Shown here in pieces: positions 1-8,297 of a stretch of 26,423 bases of DNA (position 1 is the stretch's first letter; every line of letters begins with the position of its first letter). The stretch covers positions 1 through 26,423 of the forward strand of contig JACQGW010000084.1 of the NCBI GenBank assembly GCA_016199325.1, given 5' to 3'. A program made the translations under genes and the position numbers. The stretch is from Chloroflexota bacterium. Lineage in GTDB: Bacteria; Chloroflexota; Dehalococcoidia; JACQGW01. Under the pieces are notes generated by a model. It saw only the letters and a program-made list of their open reading frames with translations. It ran no database searches and was not told the DNA's origin.

Positions 1-25
1 ACGCACGTGGGACCGGCCCAAAGTA

Positions 26-198
26 GGTGGTGCATCCGGCAAGTCACACGCGGATCCGGACGCCCCGTCCGTCATGCTGAGCCGCAGCGAAGCATCTCCC
101 GGACGCTGCTGGTTCAGGCCGGGGAGATGCTTCGCTGCGGCTCAGCATGACGGTGGACGGGCCAGCCGATCCCCAACGGGCTTGACGGATGCGCCACT
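26..198. repeat. MITE/REP-like repeat, copy 1 (TIRs plus large hairpin)
   Basis: A non-coding repeat of about 173 bp. Its ends are imperfect inverted repeats (26-46 and 178-198, core GGTGCATCCG). Inside is a 32-bp perfect inverted repeat, 69-100 against 122-153, with a 21-nt loop; the arms begin CCGTCATGCTGAGCCGC. A longer relative with identical arms lies at 1911-2189 in the same orientation. The right end overlaps the stop codon of the old yellow enzyme gene (TAG, complement of 197-199), so the element sits exactly at that gene's 3' end and its hairpin could protect or end the transcript. No ORF of its own is convincing. It could be a non-autonomous transposable element or a REP-type sequence. 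Confidence 0.85.
69..153. repeat. 32-bp-arm hairpin inside repeat copy 1
   Basis: The arms 69-100 and 122-153 are perfectly complementary over 32 bp. Transcripts from either strand would fold into a very stable stem. There is no T-tract on either side, so it does not look like an ordinary intrinsic terminator. The same arms recur at 2063-2094 and 2116-2147. Confidence 0.9.
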
Positions 199-1243
199 AA
201 GCTCTCGCTATGGGCTCTTTGGCCCGCTGGTACGGCATCGGCCAGGGCATGTCGACGCCCAGGGTGCGGGCGGCCCGCAGCGGCCAGTGCGGCTCGCGCA
301 GCAGTTGCCGGCCGATGAAGATGAGGTCGGCCTGGTCCGCGCGCAGGATCGTCTCCGCCTGGACGGGCTCGGTGATCATGCCGACCGCTGCGGTGGGTAT
401 CCCTGTTTTCGCCCGGATTTCGGCGGCAAAGGGCACCTGATAGCCCGGGCCGACGGGAATCGTGGCCGGGAGCCCCCCGCCCGAGGAACAGTCGATCACA
501 TCGACGCCCAGGAGATGGGCGTTTTGCGCCAGGGGCACCAGATCGGCCGGTTGCAGGCCGCCCGGCACCCATTCCGTGCAGGAAACCCGGTAGAAGAACG
601 GCCGGTCCTCCGGCCAGACCGAGCGCACCGCTTCGATAACCTCGAAGTGGATCCGCATCCGGCTCTTCGGCGAGCCGCCGTAGCCATCGGTGCGCTCATT
701 GGAGAGGGGCGAGAGGAAGCCGTGCAGCAGATAGCCGTGGGCGGCGTGGATCTCCAGGACGTCGAAGCCCGCCGCCCGCGCGCGTCTGGCACCGTCCCGA
801 AAGGCTTCCACCACCGCCTGAATGCCGTTCAGATCCAGCGGCTCGGGGGTCTGCCAGCCGGCGTCGATGGGAAGGGGGCTCGGGGCCACCATCGGTAGGG
901 GGCCATGCCCCTTGTCGTTCTGCCAGGCCTTGCGGCCGCCGTGGTTGATCTGGATGCCGATGGATGCACCCCAACTGTGCGCGAAGTCGACGACCCGGGC
1001 CAGCGGCGCAATGTGATCGTCGGACCAGATGCCCAGGTCCCGGATGCCCAGGGCGCCACGCGGCTCGACCTCGGTGGCCTCCATGATAATCAGCCCGACG
1101 CCGCCGACGGCCCGCGCGCCCACATGCACCAGGTGCCAGTCGGTGGCGCGGCCCTCGGCATCCGCAGAGTAGGACACCATCGGCGACATGACGATGCGGT
1201 TCTTCAGGGTCAGGCCGCGGATCGTGAACGGGGAGAAAAGCAT
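197..1243 (-). CDS. NADH:flavin oxidoreductase / old yellow enzyme, YqjM-like
   Basis: An FMN-dependent ene-reductase of about 348 aa, a cytosolic TIM barrel that reduces activated C=C bonds with NAD(P)H. Visible family features are the opening LFSPFTIRGLTLKNRIVMSPM, IQINHGGRKAW near residue 98, the substrate-anchoring IHAAHGYLLHGFLSPLSN (His166 and His169), RTDGYGGS, and FIGRQLLREP near the end. At the position of the YqjM redox-sensing Cys26 (SPMCMYS) this protein has SPMVSYS, so that cysteine is a valine. The ATG at 1243 is used here; a GTG at 1249 has a better-placed GGAGG (6 nt) and is equally possible. The longer open frame upstream lies in the preceding gene. It lies 26 nt downstream of the MaoC gene on the same strand, so the two are probably co-transcribed and act on one unsaturated acid or acyl-CoA. 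Substrate unknown. Confidence 0.92.
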   Translation of the reverse strand: MLFSPFTIRGLTLKNRIVMSPMVSYSADAEGRATDWHLVHVGARAVGGVGLIIMEATEVEPRGALGIRDLGIWSDDHIAPLARVVDFAHSWGASIGIQINHGGRKAWQNDKGHGPLPMVAPSPLPIDAGWQTPEPLDLNGIQAVVEAFRDGARRARAAGFDVLEIHAAHGYLLHGFLSPLSNERTDGYGGSPKSRMRIHFEVIEAVRSVWPEDRPFFYRVSCTEWVPGGLQPADLVPLAQNAHLLGVDVIDCSSGGGLPATIPVGPGYQVPFAAEIRAKTGIPTAAVGMITEPVQAETILRADQADLIFIGRQLLREPHWPLRAARTLGVDMPWPMPYQRAKEPIARA

Positions 1244-1269
1244 CGACACCGTGAGCCTCCAGTCGTTCG

Positions 1270-1794
1270 CTAGGTTGATTGCCCGGGTTGGAGCTTCGCA
1301 GTCGGAAAGACCGTGCTCTTCGGCGAGAACCCGCGGCGATAGATCAGGGCGCTCCGTTTGCACTGGAGCACGACGTCCCCGTGCTGGTTGAGCCCCCGCG
1401 TCCGCACCGTCACGATGCCGGCGTTCGGGCGGGACTTCGACCCGCGCACCTCGAGCACCTCGGACTCGGCGTAGAGGGTGTCGCCGACGAAGACCGGGTG
1501 TGGCAGGCGAATCTCGTCCCAGCCGAGGTTGGCGATGGCGTTCAGGCTGACGTCGGCCACGCTCATCCCCAGCACGATCGCCATCGTCAGGCCGCTGTTG
1601 ACGAGGCAGCGCCCAAACTCCGACTGCTTGCCGTACTCGGCGTCGAAATGCACCGGATGGGTGTTCATCGTCAGCAGCGTGAACCAGATGTTGTCGGTTT
1701 CTGTGATCGTCCGGCCACCGGGGTGCTGGTAGACGTCGCCGACTTCAAAGTCCTCGAGGAATCTCCCCTGCCAGCCCGCCTTCACTCCAGCCAT
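1270..1794 (-). CDS. MaoC-family (hot-dog fold) dehydratase
   Basis: A 174-aa single hot-dog protein of the MaoC / mesaconyl-CoA or beta-methylmalyl-CoA dehydratase type, which adds water to or removes it from enoyl-CoA thioesters. The segment LLTMNTHPVHFDAEYG (residues 40-55) is the hydratase motif. His49 is the likely catalytic His, and Asn44 sits where many (R)-hydratases carry Asp. LPHPVFVGDTLYAESEVLEVR is the usual second half. The start is chosen for GGGAGG seven nt upstream and because the homologous fold begins there; the frame stays open upstream only through intergenic repeat DNA. It is first in a two-gene minus-strand unit with the old yellow enzyme. The Asn in place of Asp may mark a subfamily with another substrate or a weaker activity. 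Confidence 0.88.
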   Translation of the reverse strand: MAGVKAGWQGRFLEDFEVGDVYQHPGGRTITETDNIWFTLLTMNTHPVHFDAEYGKQSEFGRCLVNSGLTMAIVLGMSVADVSLNAIANLGWDEIRLPHPVFVGDTLYAESEVLEVRGSKSRPNAGIVTVRTRGLNQHGDVVLQCKRSALIYRRGFSPKSTVFPTAKLQPGQST

Positions 1795-1910
1795 CTGCCA
1801 CCCTCCCCAGCTCGTCCTGCGCCGTGCCCGGCGCTCCAACTGTAGCTGCTTGCCAGGAGAAAAGCTATGTTCGCGATGGCTAAAGAAGCCCGCCCCTGAT
1901 GGTCTGGCGA

Positions 1911-2189
1911 AGTGGTGCATCCGGCAAGTCCGTTGGAGATTGGCTGGCCTCTCCTCCGTCATGAGTCCCCTGAAGAAAGCCGGATCGCGCGAATCCGACT
2001 GGCGCAAACACTCGGGAAATCGGTGCGTGAACCGCGCCAAAGGGCCTTTTTTCAGTGGACTCCCGTCATGCTGAGCCGCAGCGAAGCATCTCCCGGACGG
2101 TGCTGGTCCAGGCCGGGGAGATGCTTCGCTGCGGCTCAGCATGACGGACGGATGCGTCCGGCCGCGAGGGACTCGCCGGATGCACCACT
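1911..2189. repeat. MITE/REP-like repeat, copy 2 (21-bp TIRs, nested repeats)
   Basis: A 279-bp non-coding element. Its terminal inverted repeats (1911-1931 and 2169-2189) match at 20 of 21 positions. Going inward it holds a 102-bp unit (1939-2040) that recurs at 13285-13386, an imperfect inverted pair (1963-1980 with 2044-2062, core GAGTCC-CTGAA), and the 32-bp-arm hairpin (2063-2094 with 2116-2147) shared with copy 1. The loops of the two hairpins differ at 2 of 21 positions. The right end lies 20 bp beyond the stop of the PucR gene. No transposase is present, so it would have to be moved in trans. Copies 1 and 2 are in direct orientation and bracket the MaoC and old yellow enzyme genes. 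Confidence 0.85.
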
Positions 2190-2209
2190 AAGCCACGATC
2201 GCCCAGCCC

Positions 2210-3916
2210 CTACTGGAGATCCAGGATCTTGAGCGCCACGCGGTAGGACAACTGCTCCTCGGGGTCTTCCGGATCCTTGCCGGTGAGATCGGCGATCTGC
2301 CGGAGGCGGTACTTGACCGTGTTCAGGTGCGACGGCAGCAGCGGGGCCGTCTTGACCTTGTTGCCGCCGCATTCCAGGTACAGCCGGAGGGTCCGCAGGA
2401 GGTCGCCTTTGCGCTCGGCGTCGTGCCTGAGCAGGGCGCCGAGCTGCTCCTGGGCAAAGGCGTGCAGGAGCAGGGGATCGGCGCTCTCGACCAGCAGCCG
2501 GTAGAGCCCCAGGTCTTCGTAGTAGGTCACGTTCGTGGCGAGCGAGCGGCCAACGGTCAAGGCGTGGCGCGCTTCCCGGTAGCTCTTCCGGACATCCTGG
2601 CGCGCGTATGGGCGCCCAACCCCGACCCAGACCGAGCCATCCCCAACCGATCGCTCGATGCACTGCCTGAACCCGGCCGCCATCTGCTTGACATCCGTGG
2701 CCAGCCGGCGCTGATCGCCGACGACCTGCTCCGGTTGAACGGGCTGCAACACGATCACGCCGTCGCGCTCGGTCAGCACGAGCGGGCGAGTCTGCCGCCT
2801 GTCGGCCGGTCGCATTCCCTCGATCGAGATGGCCAACTGGTCGAGCAGCAGGTCCGCTCGGCGGCGACCGGCCAGCGGGTCTGCCAGGAGCCGGTCGAGC
2901 GTATCGAGGCCAATGGCGAAGGCCGCGAAGTGCTCATTGCCGTAGCCCAGCAGCTTTGCCCGTCGGTCGAGCAAGTACGTCGCGTCGCGATCGCCCGCAC
3001 CAAAGATCAGCTCGTAGGCGAAGCCCGAGCGGAGCCGGCGTTCGTTCTTCTCGAGCTCTTGCTGATGCGAGAGGATCAGCGCGGCAACCAGCGCGCCCTT
3101 CTCGACCGCGACCAGGTCGAGGGCGCCGAGCGGACACATGCACTCGGCAATGGAGATGTACCCGTAGCGCGCGTCGCCGATGAGAATGGGCGCGACGACG
3201 CGCGCCCGCATGCCGACGGCCGGAATCGCCGGCACCCGGAACGGCCCCTTTTCCGTGCGGAGCCGACGTTCGAAATCGTACTTCTCCAACGCCTGCAGGA
3301 CATCGGGCGATATGCGTCCCAGCTCAACGCTCCGCCGCCGCGCTTCGTCGACCTGGTGGCCTCCGCTCGCATCGGAGAGGACGTTGTACTGGAGGTCCCG
3401 CACGCTGACCGGATTCTGGATAAGGTCAGCCAGCGTCCGCGTGAGCTCGTGCAGGTCGCCCCCCGTGATCGCCACCAGCGTGAGCTCACGGTGGACCAGG
3501 TCGGCCCGCTGGATGATGTCGATGACCCGATCGAGCAACTGGCTCTCGACGTGGTGAATCACTTCGAGCGACGGCTCCCGAACGGCCACGCGGAAGATGG
3601 GCAGACTCAGCCCTTCGAGCTCCTTGAGCGTCGAGAGGGGAATGGTTGCGCCCGCCAGGCTCGGGTCTTCCACCAGGAAGAGCGCGGCGGCCTGCCGGCC
3701 CACGGCGGCACGCGCCCGGTCGACGAGCTCCCCGTCGAGATCGTGCCCGTGATGGCACGGCCAGAAGAGGAGCTTCTCGGCCATGTCCCCGAACGCCTCC
3801 GGCTGGTCCCAGAGCCGCACTCCGGCCACCGGCCGCTCCAGGCTATTGTGCCCGGCGAGAAGCGTGCTCTTCGCCAGCACCGGCAGGTCGAGGATCTCAG
3901 CAATCGTCAGCTTCAT
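2210..3916 (-). CDS. PucR-family transcriptional regulator
   Basis: A 568-aa regulator. The N-terminal 120 residues form a PucR-type sensor domain (opening MKLTIAEILDLPVLAKSTLLAG, then LERPVAGVRLWDQPEAF). The middle holds a GAF/GGDEF-like region of the PucR/CdaR family. The C-terminal 70 residues carry the PucR-type helix-turn-helix (LLRTLRLYLECGGNKVKTAPLL, then HLNTVKYRLRQIADLTG). Such proteins usually activate purine, sugar-diacid or amino-acid catabolism genes in response to a metabolite. The start was chosen for the AAGGAG about 10 nt upstream and the match to family N-termini. It diverges from the MmgE/PrpD operon across 286 bp, so it most likely controls that operon; this is inferred from layout only. 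Its 3' end abuts repeat copy 2. Confidence 0.93.
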   Translation of the reverse strand: MKLTIAEILDLPVLAKSTLLAGHNSLERPVAGVRLWDQPEAFGDMAEKLLFWPCHHGHDLDGELVDRARAAVGRQAAALFLVEDPSLAGATIPLSTLKELEGLSLPIFRVAVREPSLEVIHHVESQLLDRVIDIIQRADLVHRELTLVAITGGDLHELTRTLADLIQNPVSVRDLQYNVLSDASGGHQVDEARRRSVELGRISPDVLQALEKYDFERRLRTEKGPFRVPAIPAVGMRARVVAPILIGDARYGYISIAECMCPLGALDLVAVEKGALVAALILSHQQELEKNERRLRSGFAYELIFGAGDRDATYLLDRRAKLLGYGNEHFAAFAIGLDTLDRLLADPLAGRRRADLLLDQLAISIEGMRPADRRQTRPLVLTERDGVIVLQPVQPEQVVGDQRRLATDVKQMAAGFRQCIERSVGDGSVWVGVGRPYARQDVRKSYREARHALTVGRSLATNVTYYEDLGLYRLLVESADPLLLHAFAQEQLGALLRHDAERKGDLLRTLRLYLECGGNKVKTAPLLPSHLNTVKYRLRQIADLTGKDPEDPEEQLSYRVALKILDLQ

Positions 3917-4202
3917 CTGAAGCGCACTCCTTCCTGAAGCGATACCCTCACGCTCACGCGCGTACGACACGTCCTTGACCGGTGTTCTAGCTTACCACGA
4001 TCGCGGCGTCTTGTGGAGGACCCGATCGCCATTGGACAAGGAGACGATGGATTCTTTGACCTTCCTGACCATAGCCTTGATCGCCCACAGCTTGTACTAT
4101 TCGTCGGGGAGAGACGCACTCCTCTCCAACCACGGACAGCGCCAGGGTCACCGTGGCGATCCTGGCGGCGCGCGAGATCAGCGCAACACAGGGGGAGATC
4201 GC
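3917..4202. promoter_or_regulatory. divergent intergenic region between pucR-like gene and catabolic operon
   Basis: 286 bp without a credible gene, holding the promoters of both divergent units. No sigma-70 pair is close to consensus. A short inverted repeat (GGAGAG 4108-4113, CTCTCC 4122-4127) is visible and could be part of a regulator site or leader hairpin. A strong GGGGGAG lies just upstream of the MmgE/PrpD start. Confidence 0.5.
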
Positions 4203-5678
4203 ATGGCCACCCAGACGACGCCGAAGACGTCGGCTCAATCAGTCGCTCCTGAACCCCGCGGGGGCCCAATCGTCGAGCGCCGGGTCACCGAGGAGCTGGC
4301 AGCGTTCTGCGCCACGCTGTCTGCCGACGACATCCCTCGGGACGTGGTGAAGGCGGCCAAGTACTTTGCCTTCGACTTCGCCGGCGTTGCGCTGCGCGGT
4401 TCCCTCGAAGATTCCAGTCGCGTCGTCTTCGAGACGGCGGCGCGCCTGAGCCCGCCTGATGCCGACGGCGCCACCGTGGTCGGCCGCGCCGACCGCACCC
4501 GGCCGCACTACGCCGCGCTGGCCAACGGCGCCTCGGCGCACGCGCTCGAGCTGGACGACACCCATCAAGAGGGGTCGATCCACCCCGGTGTGACCGTCAT
4601 TCCGGCGGCGTTGGCGATGGCCGAGGCGGTCGACGCTGCCGGCCGGGACCTGCTGGCCGCGGTCGCCGTCGGGTACGAAGTGGCCTGCCGGCTGGCCATG
4701 GCCCTCCGCCCGGCCGAGCACTACGCGCACGGCTTTCACCCGACGGCCACCTGCGGGGTCTTCGCAGCGGCCGCCGCCGCCGGACGTCTCCTGCACCTTT
4801 CGGCGGACCAGATGGCCAACGCCTTTGGCATTGCCGGCAGTCAGGCAGCCGGCTCGCTCGAGTTCCTCGCCGATGGGGCCTGGACAAAGCGATTCCACCC
4901 CGGCTGGGCGGCGCACTCGGGCATCATCGCCGCCGAGCTGGCGCGCAGCGGCTTTCTCGGCCCGCGCCGCATCCTCGAGGGCAAGGCCGGGTTCCTCCGG
5001 TCGTACTCGGATAGCCCCCGAGTCGAGGCCGTGCTGGCGGACCTGGGCTCGGCCTACCAGATTGTCCGAACGGCGATCAAGCCGCATGCCTGCTGCCGGT
5101 ACAATCAGGCGCCCATCGACGGCGTGCTGAAGCTCGTCGCCGAGGAGGACGTCGATCCGGCGGCCATCGACCGGATCACCATCGGCCTCCTCGACGTCGG
5201 CTTCCCCATCGTCGCCGAGCCCCTCGCCCAGAAGCGCCGTCCGAGATCGGTCGTCGACGCCCAGTTCAGCATCCACTTCGCCGCCGCCATCGCCGCGGCG
5301 CGGCGGCGGGCGGGGCTGGCCGAGTACCGGCTGGGCTCCCTCTCTGCGCCAGAGGTGCTCGCGCTCATGGACCGGGTCGAGTGCGTGCCGGCGCCGGAGC
5401 TCGATGCGCTCTTCCCGAAGCGCTGGCCGGCAACCGTCGAGATCACCCTGCGTGACGGCCGGCGGCTGCAGACCCGGGTGGACTATCCGAAGGGAGACCC
5501 GGAGAACCCGTTGACCTGGGACGAGCTGGCCGAGAAGTTCGACAGCCTGGTCTCGGATCTCCTCACCGCCGAGCGGCGGGCGGAGATTCTCGCCGCTGCC
5601 CGGAATCTCGACGGTCGCTCGGCCCGGTCCTTCAGCCGGCTGCTGGCCGCTGAGGGAACGCCGGGCGATCGCTCGTAG
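4203..5678 (+). CDS. MmgE/PrpD family protein
   Basis: A 491-aa cytosolic lyase-family protein. The family includes 2-methylcitrate dehydratase (PrpD), cis-aconitate decarboxylase (IRG1/CadA) and iminodisuccinate epimerase. The hallmark helix and loop HALELDDTHQEGSIHPG (residues 113-129) carries the active-site Asp pair and His127, followed by VIPAALAMAEAV. IKPHACCRYNQAPID in the middle matches the second conserved block. The C-terminal domain ends with ITLRDGRRL and a short alpha-beta lid. The ATG is set by GGGGGAG five nt upstream; the open frame further upstream is non-coding leader. It is first in an operon with an acyl-CoA dehydrogenase and a CaiB/BaiF CoA-transferase. With these partners an itaconate- or methylcitrate-type substrate is possible, but the sequence does not decide this. 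Confidence 0.93.
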   Translation: MATQTTPKTSAQSVAPEPRGGPIVERRVTEELAAFCATLSADDIPRDVVKAAKYFAFDFAGVALRGSLEDSSRVVFETAARLSPPDADGATVVGRADRTRPHYAALANGASAHALELDDTHQEGSIHPGVTVIPAALAMAEAVDAAGRDLLAAVAVGYEVACRLAMALRPAEHYAHGFHPTATCGVFAAAAAAGRLLHLSADQMANAFGIAGSQAAGSLEFLADGAWTKRFHPGWAAHSGIIAAELARSGFLGPRRILEGKAGFLRSYSDSPRVEAVLADLGSAYQIVRTAIKPHACCRYNQAPIDGVLKLVAEEDVDPAAIDRITIGLLDVGFPIVAEPLAQKRRPRSVVDAQFSIHFAAAIAAARRRAGLAEYRLGSLSAPEVLALMDRVECVPAPELDALFPKRWPATVEITLRDGRRLQTRVDYPKGDPENPLTWDELAEKFDSLVSDLLTAERRAEILAAARNLDGRSARSFSRLLAAEGTPGDRS

Positions 5679-5701
5679 CCCAGGCATGGAGGTAATGGAT
5701 C

Positions 5702-6892
5702 GTGGCAACGGTTTCAGACGCCCCGAGCAGTAGCGATCGGGCCCGCGCGGAGGAGCGCGCGCTGATCCTGGAGACGACCCGCCACTTCGTCGACAACGAG
5801 GTGATTCCGGTTGCCTCCAGGTATGAGCACGCCGACGAGTACCCCTTTGAGCTCGTTGAGAAGATGAAGGCGCTGGGCCTGTTCGGTATCACCATTCCCC
5901 AGGAGTACGGCGGCAGCGGCCTGGACTTCACGACCTACGCGATGATCGTCGAGGAGGTCACGCGCGGCTGGATGAGCCTGAGCGGCATTTTCAACAGCCA
6001 CCTGCTCATCGCCTACATGATCGACACCTTCGGCACGCCCGAGCAGAAGCAGCGCTATCTGCCCAAGATGGCCTCGGGCGAATGGCGCGCCGCCGTCGCC
6101 ATCACCGAGCCAGATGCCGGCAGCGACGTCCAGGCCATCCGAACGAGAGCGCGCCGGGACGGCGATGACTACGTGATCACCGGCACCAAGATGTTCATCA
6201 CCAATGCGCGGGAAGCGCGCTTCATCGCGACGGTTGTCAAGACCGACCCGGCGGCGCAGCCGCGCTATCGCGGCATGAGCATCATCCTCGTCGACAAGGG
6301 GCTCCCCGGCTTCTCGGTCGGCCGGCAGCTCAAGAAGCTCGGCTACAAGGGGCTGGAGACCTGCGAGGTCGTCTACGACGGCGTCCGGGTGCCGGCGAGC
6401 CAGGTGCTCGGCGGCGTCGAGGGCCAGGGGTTCAGCCACATCATGAGCGCCCTGGAGGTCGGCCGCATCAACGTGGCGGCCCGGGGCCTGGGCATCGCCC
6501 GGGCGGCCTTCGAGGCGGCGATCAAGTACGCGCAACTGCGCGAAGCCTTTGGCAAGAAGATCGCTGAGCACCAGGCCATTCAGCTCAAGCTGGCCGACAT
6601 GGCGACGAAGATCGAGGCGGCGCGCCTGCTGATCCGAGCCGCCGCCGAGAAGAAGGATCGCGGTGAGCGGTGCGACCTCGAAGCGGGGATGGCCAAGCTG
6701 TTTGCCACCGAGGTCGGCCAGGAGTGCGCCCTCGAGGCCATGCGTATTCACGGCGGTATTGGCTATACCCAGGAGCTTCCTGTCGAACGCTACTACCGCG
6801 ACGCGCCGCTGCTCTTGATCGGCGAGGGCACCAACGAGATCCAGCGCCTGGTCATCGCGCGGACGCTGCTCAAGCGCTACGCGGTGGACTGA
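5702..6892 (+). CDS. acyl-CoA dehydrogenase
   Basis: A 396-aa FAD enzyme of the acyl-CoA dehydrogenase family, introducing or reducing a C=C bond alpha-beta to the thioester with electrons passing through ETF. The three domains are visible: N-terminal helices to about residue 120, the beta domain with ITEPDAGSDVQAI and GTKMFITNA, and the C-terminal helices with the FAD/dimer signature HGGIGYTQELPVERYYRDA. Glu375 in GEGTNEIQRLVIARTLL is at the catalytic-base position of the short-chain and glutaryl/isovaleryl types. The start is GTG, with GGAGG nine nt upstream. It lies 23 bp after the MmgE/PrpD gene and 22 bp before the CoA-transferase. Pairing with a CaiB-type transferase recalls carnitine CaiA/CaiB, but chain length and direction cannot be assigned. 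Confidence 0.96.
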   Translation: MATVSDAPSSSDRARAEERALILETTRHFVDNEVIPVASRYEHADEYPFELVEKMKALGLFGITIPQEYGGSGLDFTTYAMIVEEVTRGWMSLSGIFNSHLLIAYMIDTFGTPEQKQRYLPKMASGEWRAAVAITEPDAGSDVQAIRTRARRDGDDYVITGTKMFITNAREARFIATVVKTDPAAQPRYRGMSIILVDKGLPGFSVGRQLKKLGYKGLETCEVVYDGVRVPASQVLGGVEGQGFSHIMSALEVGRINVAARGLGIARAAFEAAIKYAQLREAFGKKIAEHQAIQLKLADMATKIEAARLLIRAAAEKKDRGERCDLEAGMAKLFATEVGQECALEAMRIHGGIGYTQELPVERYYRDAPLLLIGEGTNEIQRLVIARTLLKRYAVD

Positions 6893-6914
6893 CCGGAAAG
6901 GAGGAAAGCAGCTC

Positions 6915-8108
6915 ATGGCCCTACCGCTCGACGGAGTCCGCATCCTCGCCCTGTCCCAGTTCGGCGCCGGGCCGTTCGGCACCATGCATCTGGCCGACCT
7001 GGGTGCCGAGGTCATCAAGATCGAGGACCCGACGGCCGGCGGCGACGTCTCGCGCTACGTCCCACCGTTCCGAAAAGGCCAGGATAGCCTCTACTACCAG
7101 GCGTTCAACCGGAACAAGCGGAGCATCACGCTAAACCTGCGCGTGCCCCAGGCCCGTCAGGTCCTCCACGACCTCGTCGCCGTCTCCGACGGCTTCTTCA
7201 GCAATCTCCGTGGCGACCAGCCCGAGCGGCTGGGACTGACCTATCGCGAGCTCGGCGCCATCAACCCCCGGATCGTCTGCTGTTCGCTGACCGGTTTCGG
7301 GATGACCGGACCTCGCCGGGCCGAGCCGGGCTATGACTACCTCTTTCAGGCCTACGCCGGGTTCATGAGCCTCACCGGCGACCCGTCGACGCCGCCGGCC
7401 AAGAGCGGCATCTCCATCGTCGACCTCACCGGCGGCTTCGTCGCCGCGCTCGGCCTGATGGTCGGTCTCTTCCAGGCCCAGCGCACCGGCCGGGGCTGTG
7501 ACGTCGACGTCAGCCTGATGGACACCGCGCTGGCGCTCCTGGCGTACGTCGCAACCTTCAGCATGAACGCCGGCTACACCCCGCCCCGTCTGCCGGACTC
7601 CGCCCACCCGACCATCTACCCCGCTCAGGTCTTCGCGACGAGCGACGGCTACGTCGTCGTCATGGTCATGAAGGAGAAGTTCTGGGAGCTGCTCTGCCAG
7701 GCTATGGAGCGCGACGACCTGATCGAGGATCCCCGGTTCCGGACGTTCGACGATCGATACAAGAACCGGGATGAGCTCATTCCGCTGCTCAAAGAGATTT
7801 TCCGAACGCGCACGACGAAGGAGTGGCTGGACCGGCTGACCGGCGAGGTTCCCTGCGCGCCGGTGAACACGGTGGAGCAGGCGCTCCAGGAGCCCCAGAT
7901 CCTGGAGCGGAACATGATCATCGAGGTCGACAGCCAGCGATTCGGTCGGGTGCGCCACGTCGCCAGCCCCATCAAGGTCGGCGGCGGCGAGCGCGCGGCG
8001 CATCGAGAAGCGCCCGACCTTGGTGAGGACACCGAGTTGGTGCTTCAGAAGTACCTGAGCTACACGCCCGAACGCCTCGCGGAGCTGCGCGCTTGCGGCG
8101 CGATCTAG
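6915..8108 (+). CDS. CaiB/BaiF family (class III) CoA-transferase
   Basis: A 397-aa family III CoA-transferase that moves CoA between two carboxylates through an aspartyl-CoA intermediate. It opens LPLDGVRILALSQFGAGPF, then LADLGAEVIKIEDP and NRNKRSITLNLR. Asp170 in SGISIVDLTGGF matches the catalytic Asp169 of formyl-CoA transferase almost exactly in position. QRTGRGCDVDVSLMDTAL follows, and the small domain covers residues of about 230-330. The start has GGAGG at good spacing. It is the last gene of the MmgE/PrpD, acyl-CoA dehydrogenase, CoA-transferase operon and probably makes or releases the acyl-CoA handled by its neighbour. Substrate pair unknown. Confidence 0.96.
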   Translation: MALPLDGVRILALSQFGAGPFGTMHLADLGAEVIKIEDPTAGGDVSRYVPPFRKGQDSLYYQAFNRNKRSITLNLRVPQARQVLHDLVAVSDGFFSNLRGDQPERLGLTYRELGAINPRIVCCSLTGFGMTGPRRAEPGYDYLFQAYAGFMSLTGDPSTPPAKSGISIVDLTGGFVAALGLMVGLFQAQRTGRGCDVDVSLMDTALALLAYVATFSMNAGYTPPRLPDSAHPTIYPAQVFATSDGYVVVMVMKEKFWELLCQAMERDDLIEDPRFRTFDDRYKNRDELIPLLKEIFRTRTTKEWLDRLTGEVPCAPVNTVEQALQEPQILERNMIIEVDSQRFGRVRHVASPIKVGGGERAAHREAPDLGEDTELVLQKYLSYTPERLAELRACGAI

Positions 8109-8129
8109 AGGGCACCCGCGGCATCTGAG

Positions 8130-8141
8130 GGAGGCGCCTCC
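8130..8141. repeat. 12-bp perfect palindrome after the CoA-transferase
   Basis: GGAGGCGCCTCC, 22 nt past the stop codon. As RNA it would make only a short hairpin, without a following U-tract. It may contribute to 3'-end formation or be a protein site. Confidence 0.5.
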
Positions 8142-8162
8142 GTCTATGGCTTGAAAGGACAA

Positions 8163-8180
8163 GGCGCGCGCCACTTTTTT
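8163..8180 (+). terminator. weak terminator-like palindrome plus T6
   Basis: GGCGCGCGCC (8163-8172) is a perfect palindrome followed after two bases by six T (8175-8180). The stem is short, so it is a weak candidate for the end of the catabolic operon before the transporter operon. Confidence 0.35.
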
Positions 8181-8297
8181 GATCGCATCGGCTATGGTGC
8201 GACCCGCCGCGCTAGTATATAAAGGCGTCAACGTGGGAGTTGAGTTGCTGAGCAGGCGCGCCGACTGCTTGACGCGTCCTGTATAGTGGCCGGGACA

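Noticed and set aside
69..2147. Hairpin repeats as a CRISPR array
   Set aside because: Only two copies, 2 kb apart, long hairpins and no spacers.
2327..3937. Long plus-strand open frame opposite the PucR gene
   Set aside because: It is antisense to a well-supported family protein, has low-complexity composition and no ribosome site; GC-rich codons leave the opposite strand open.
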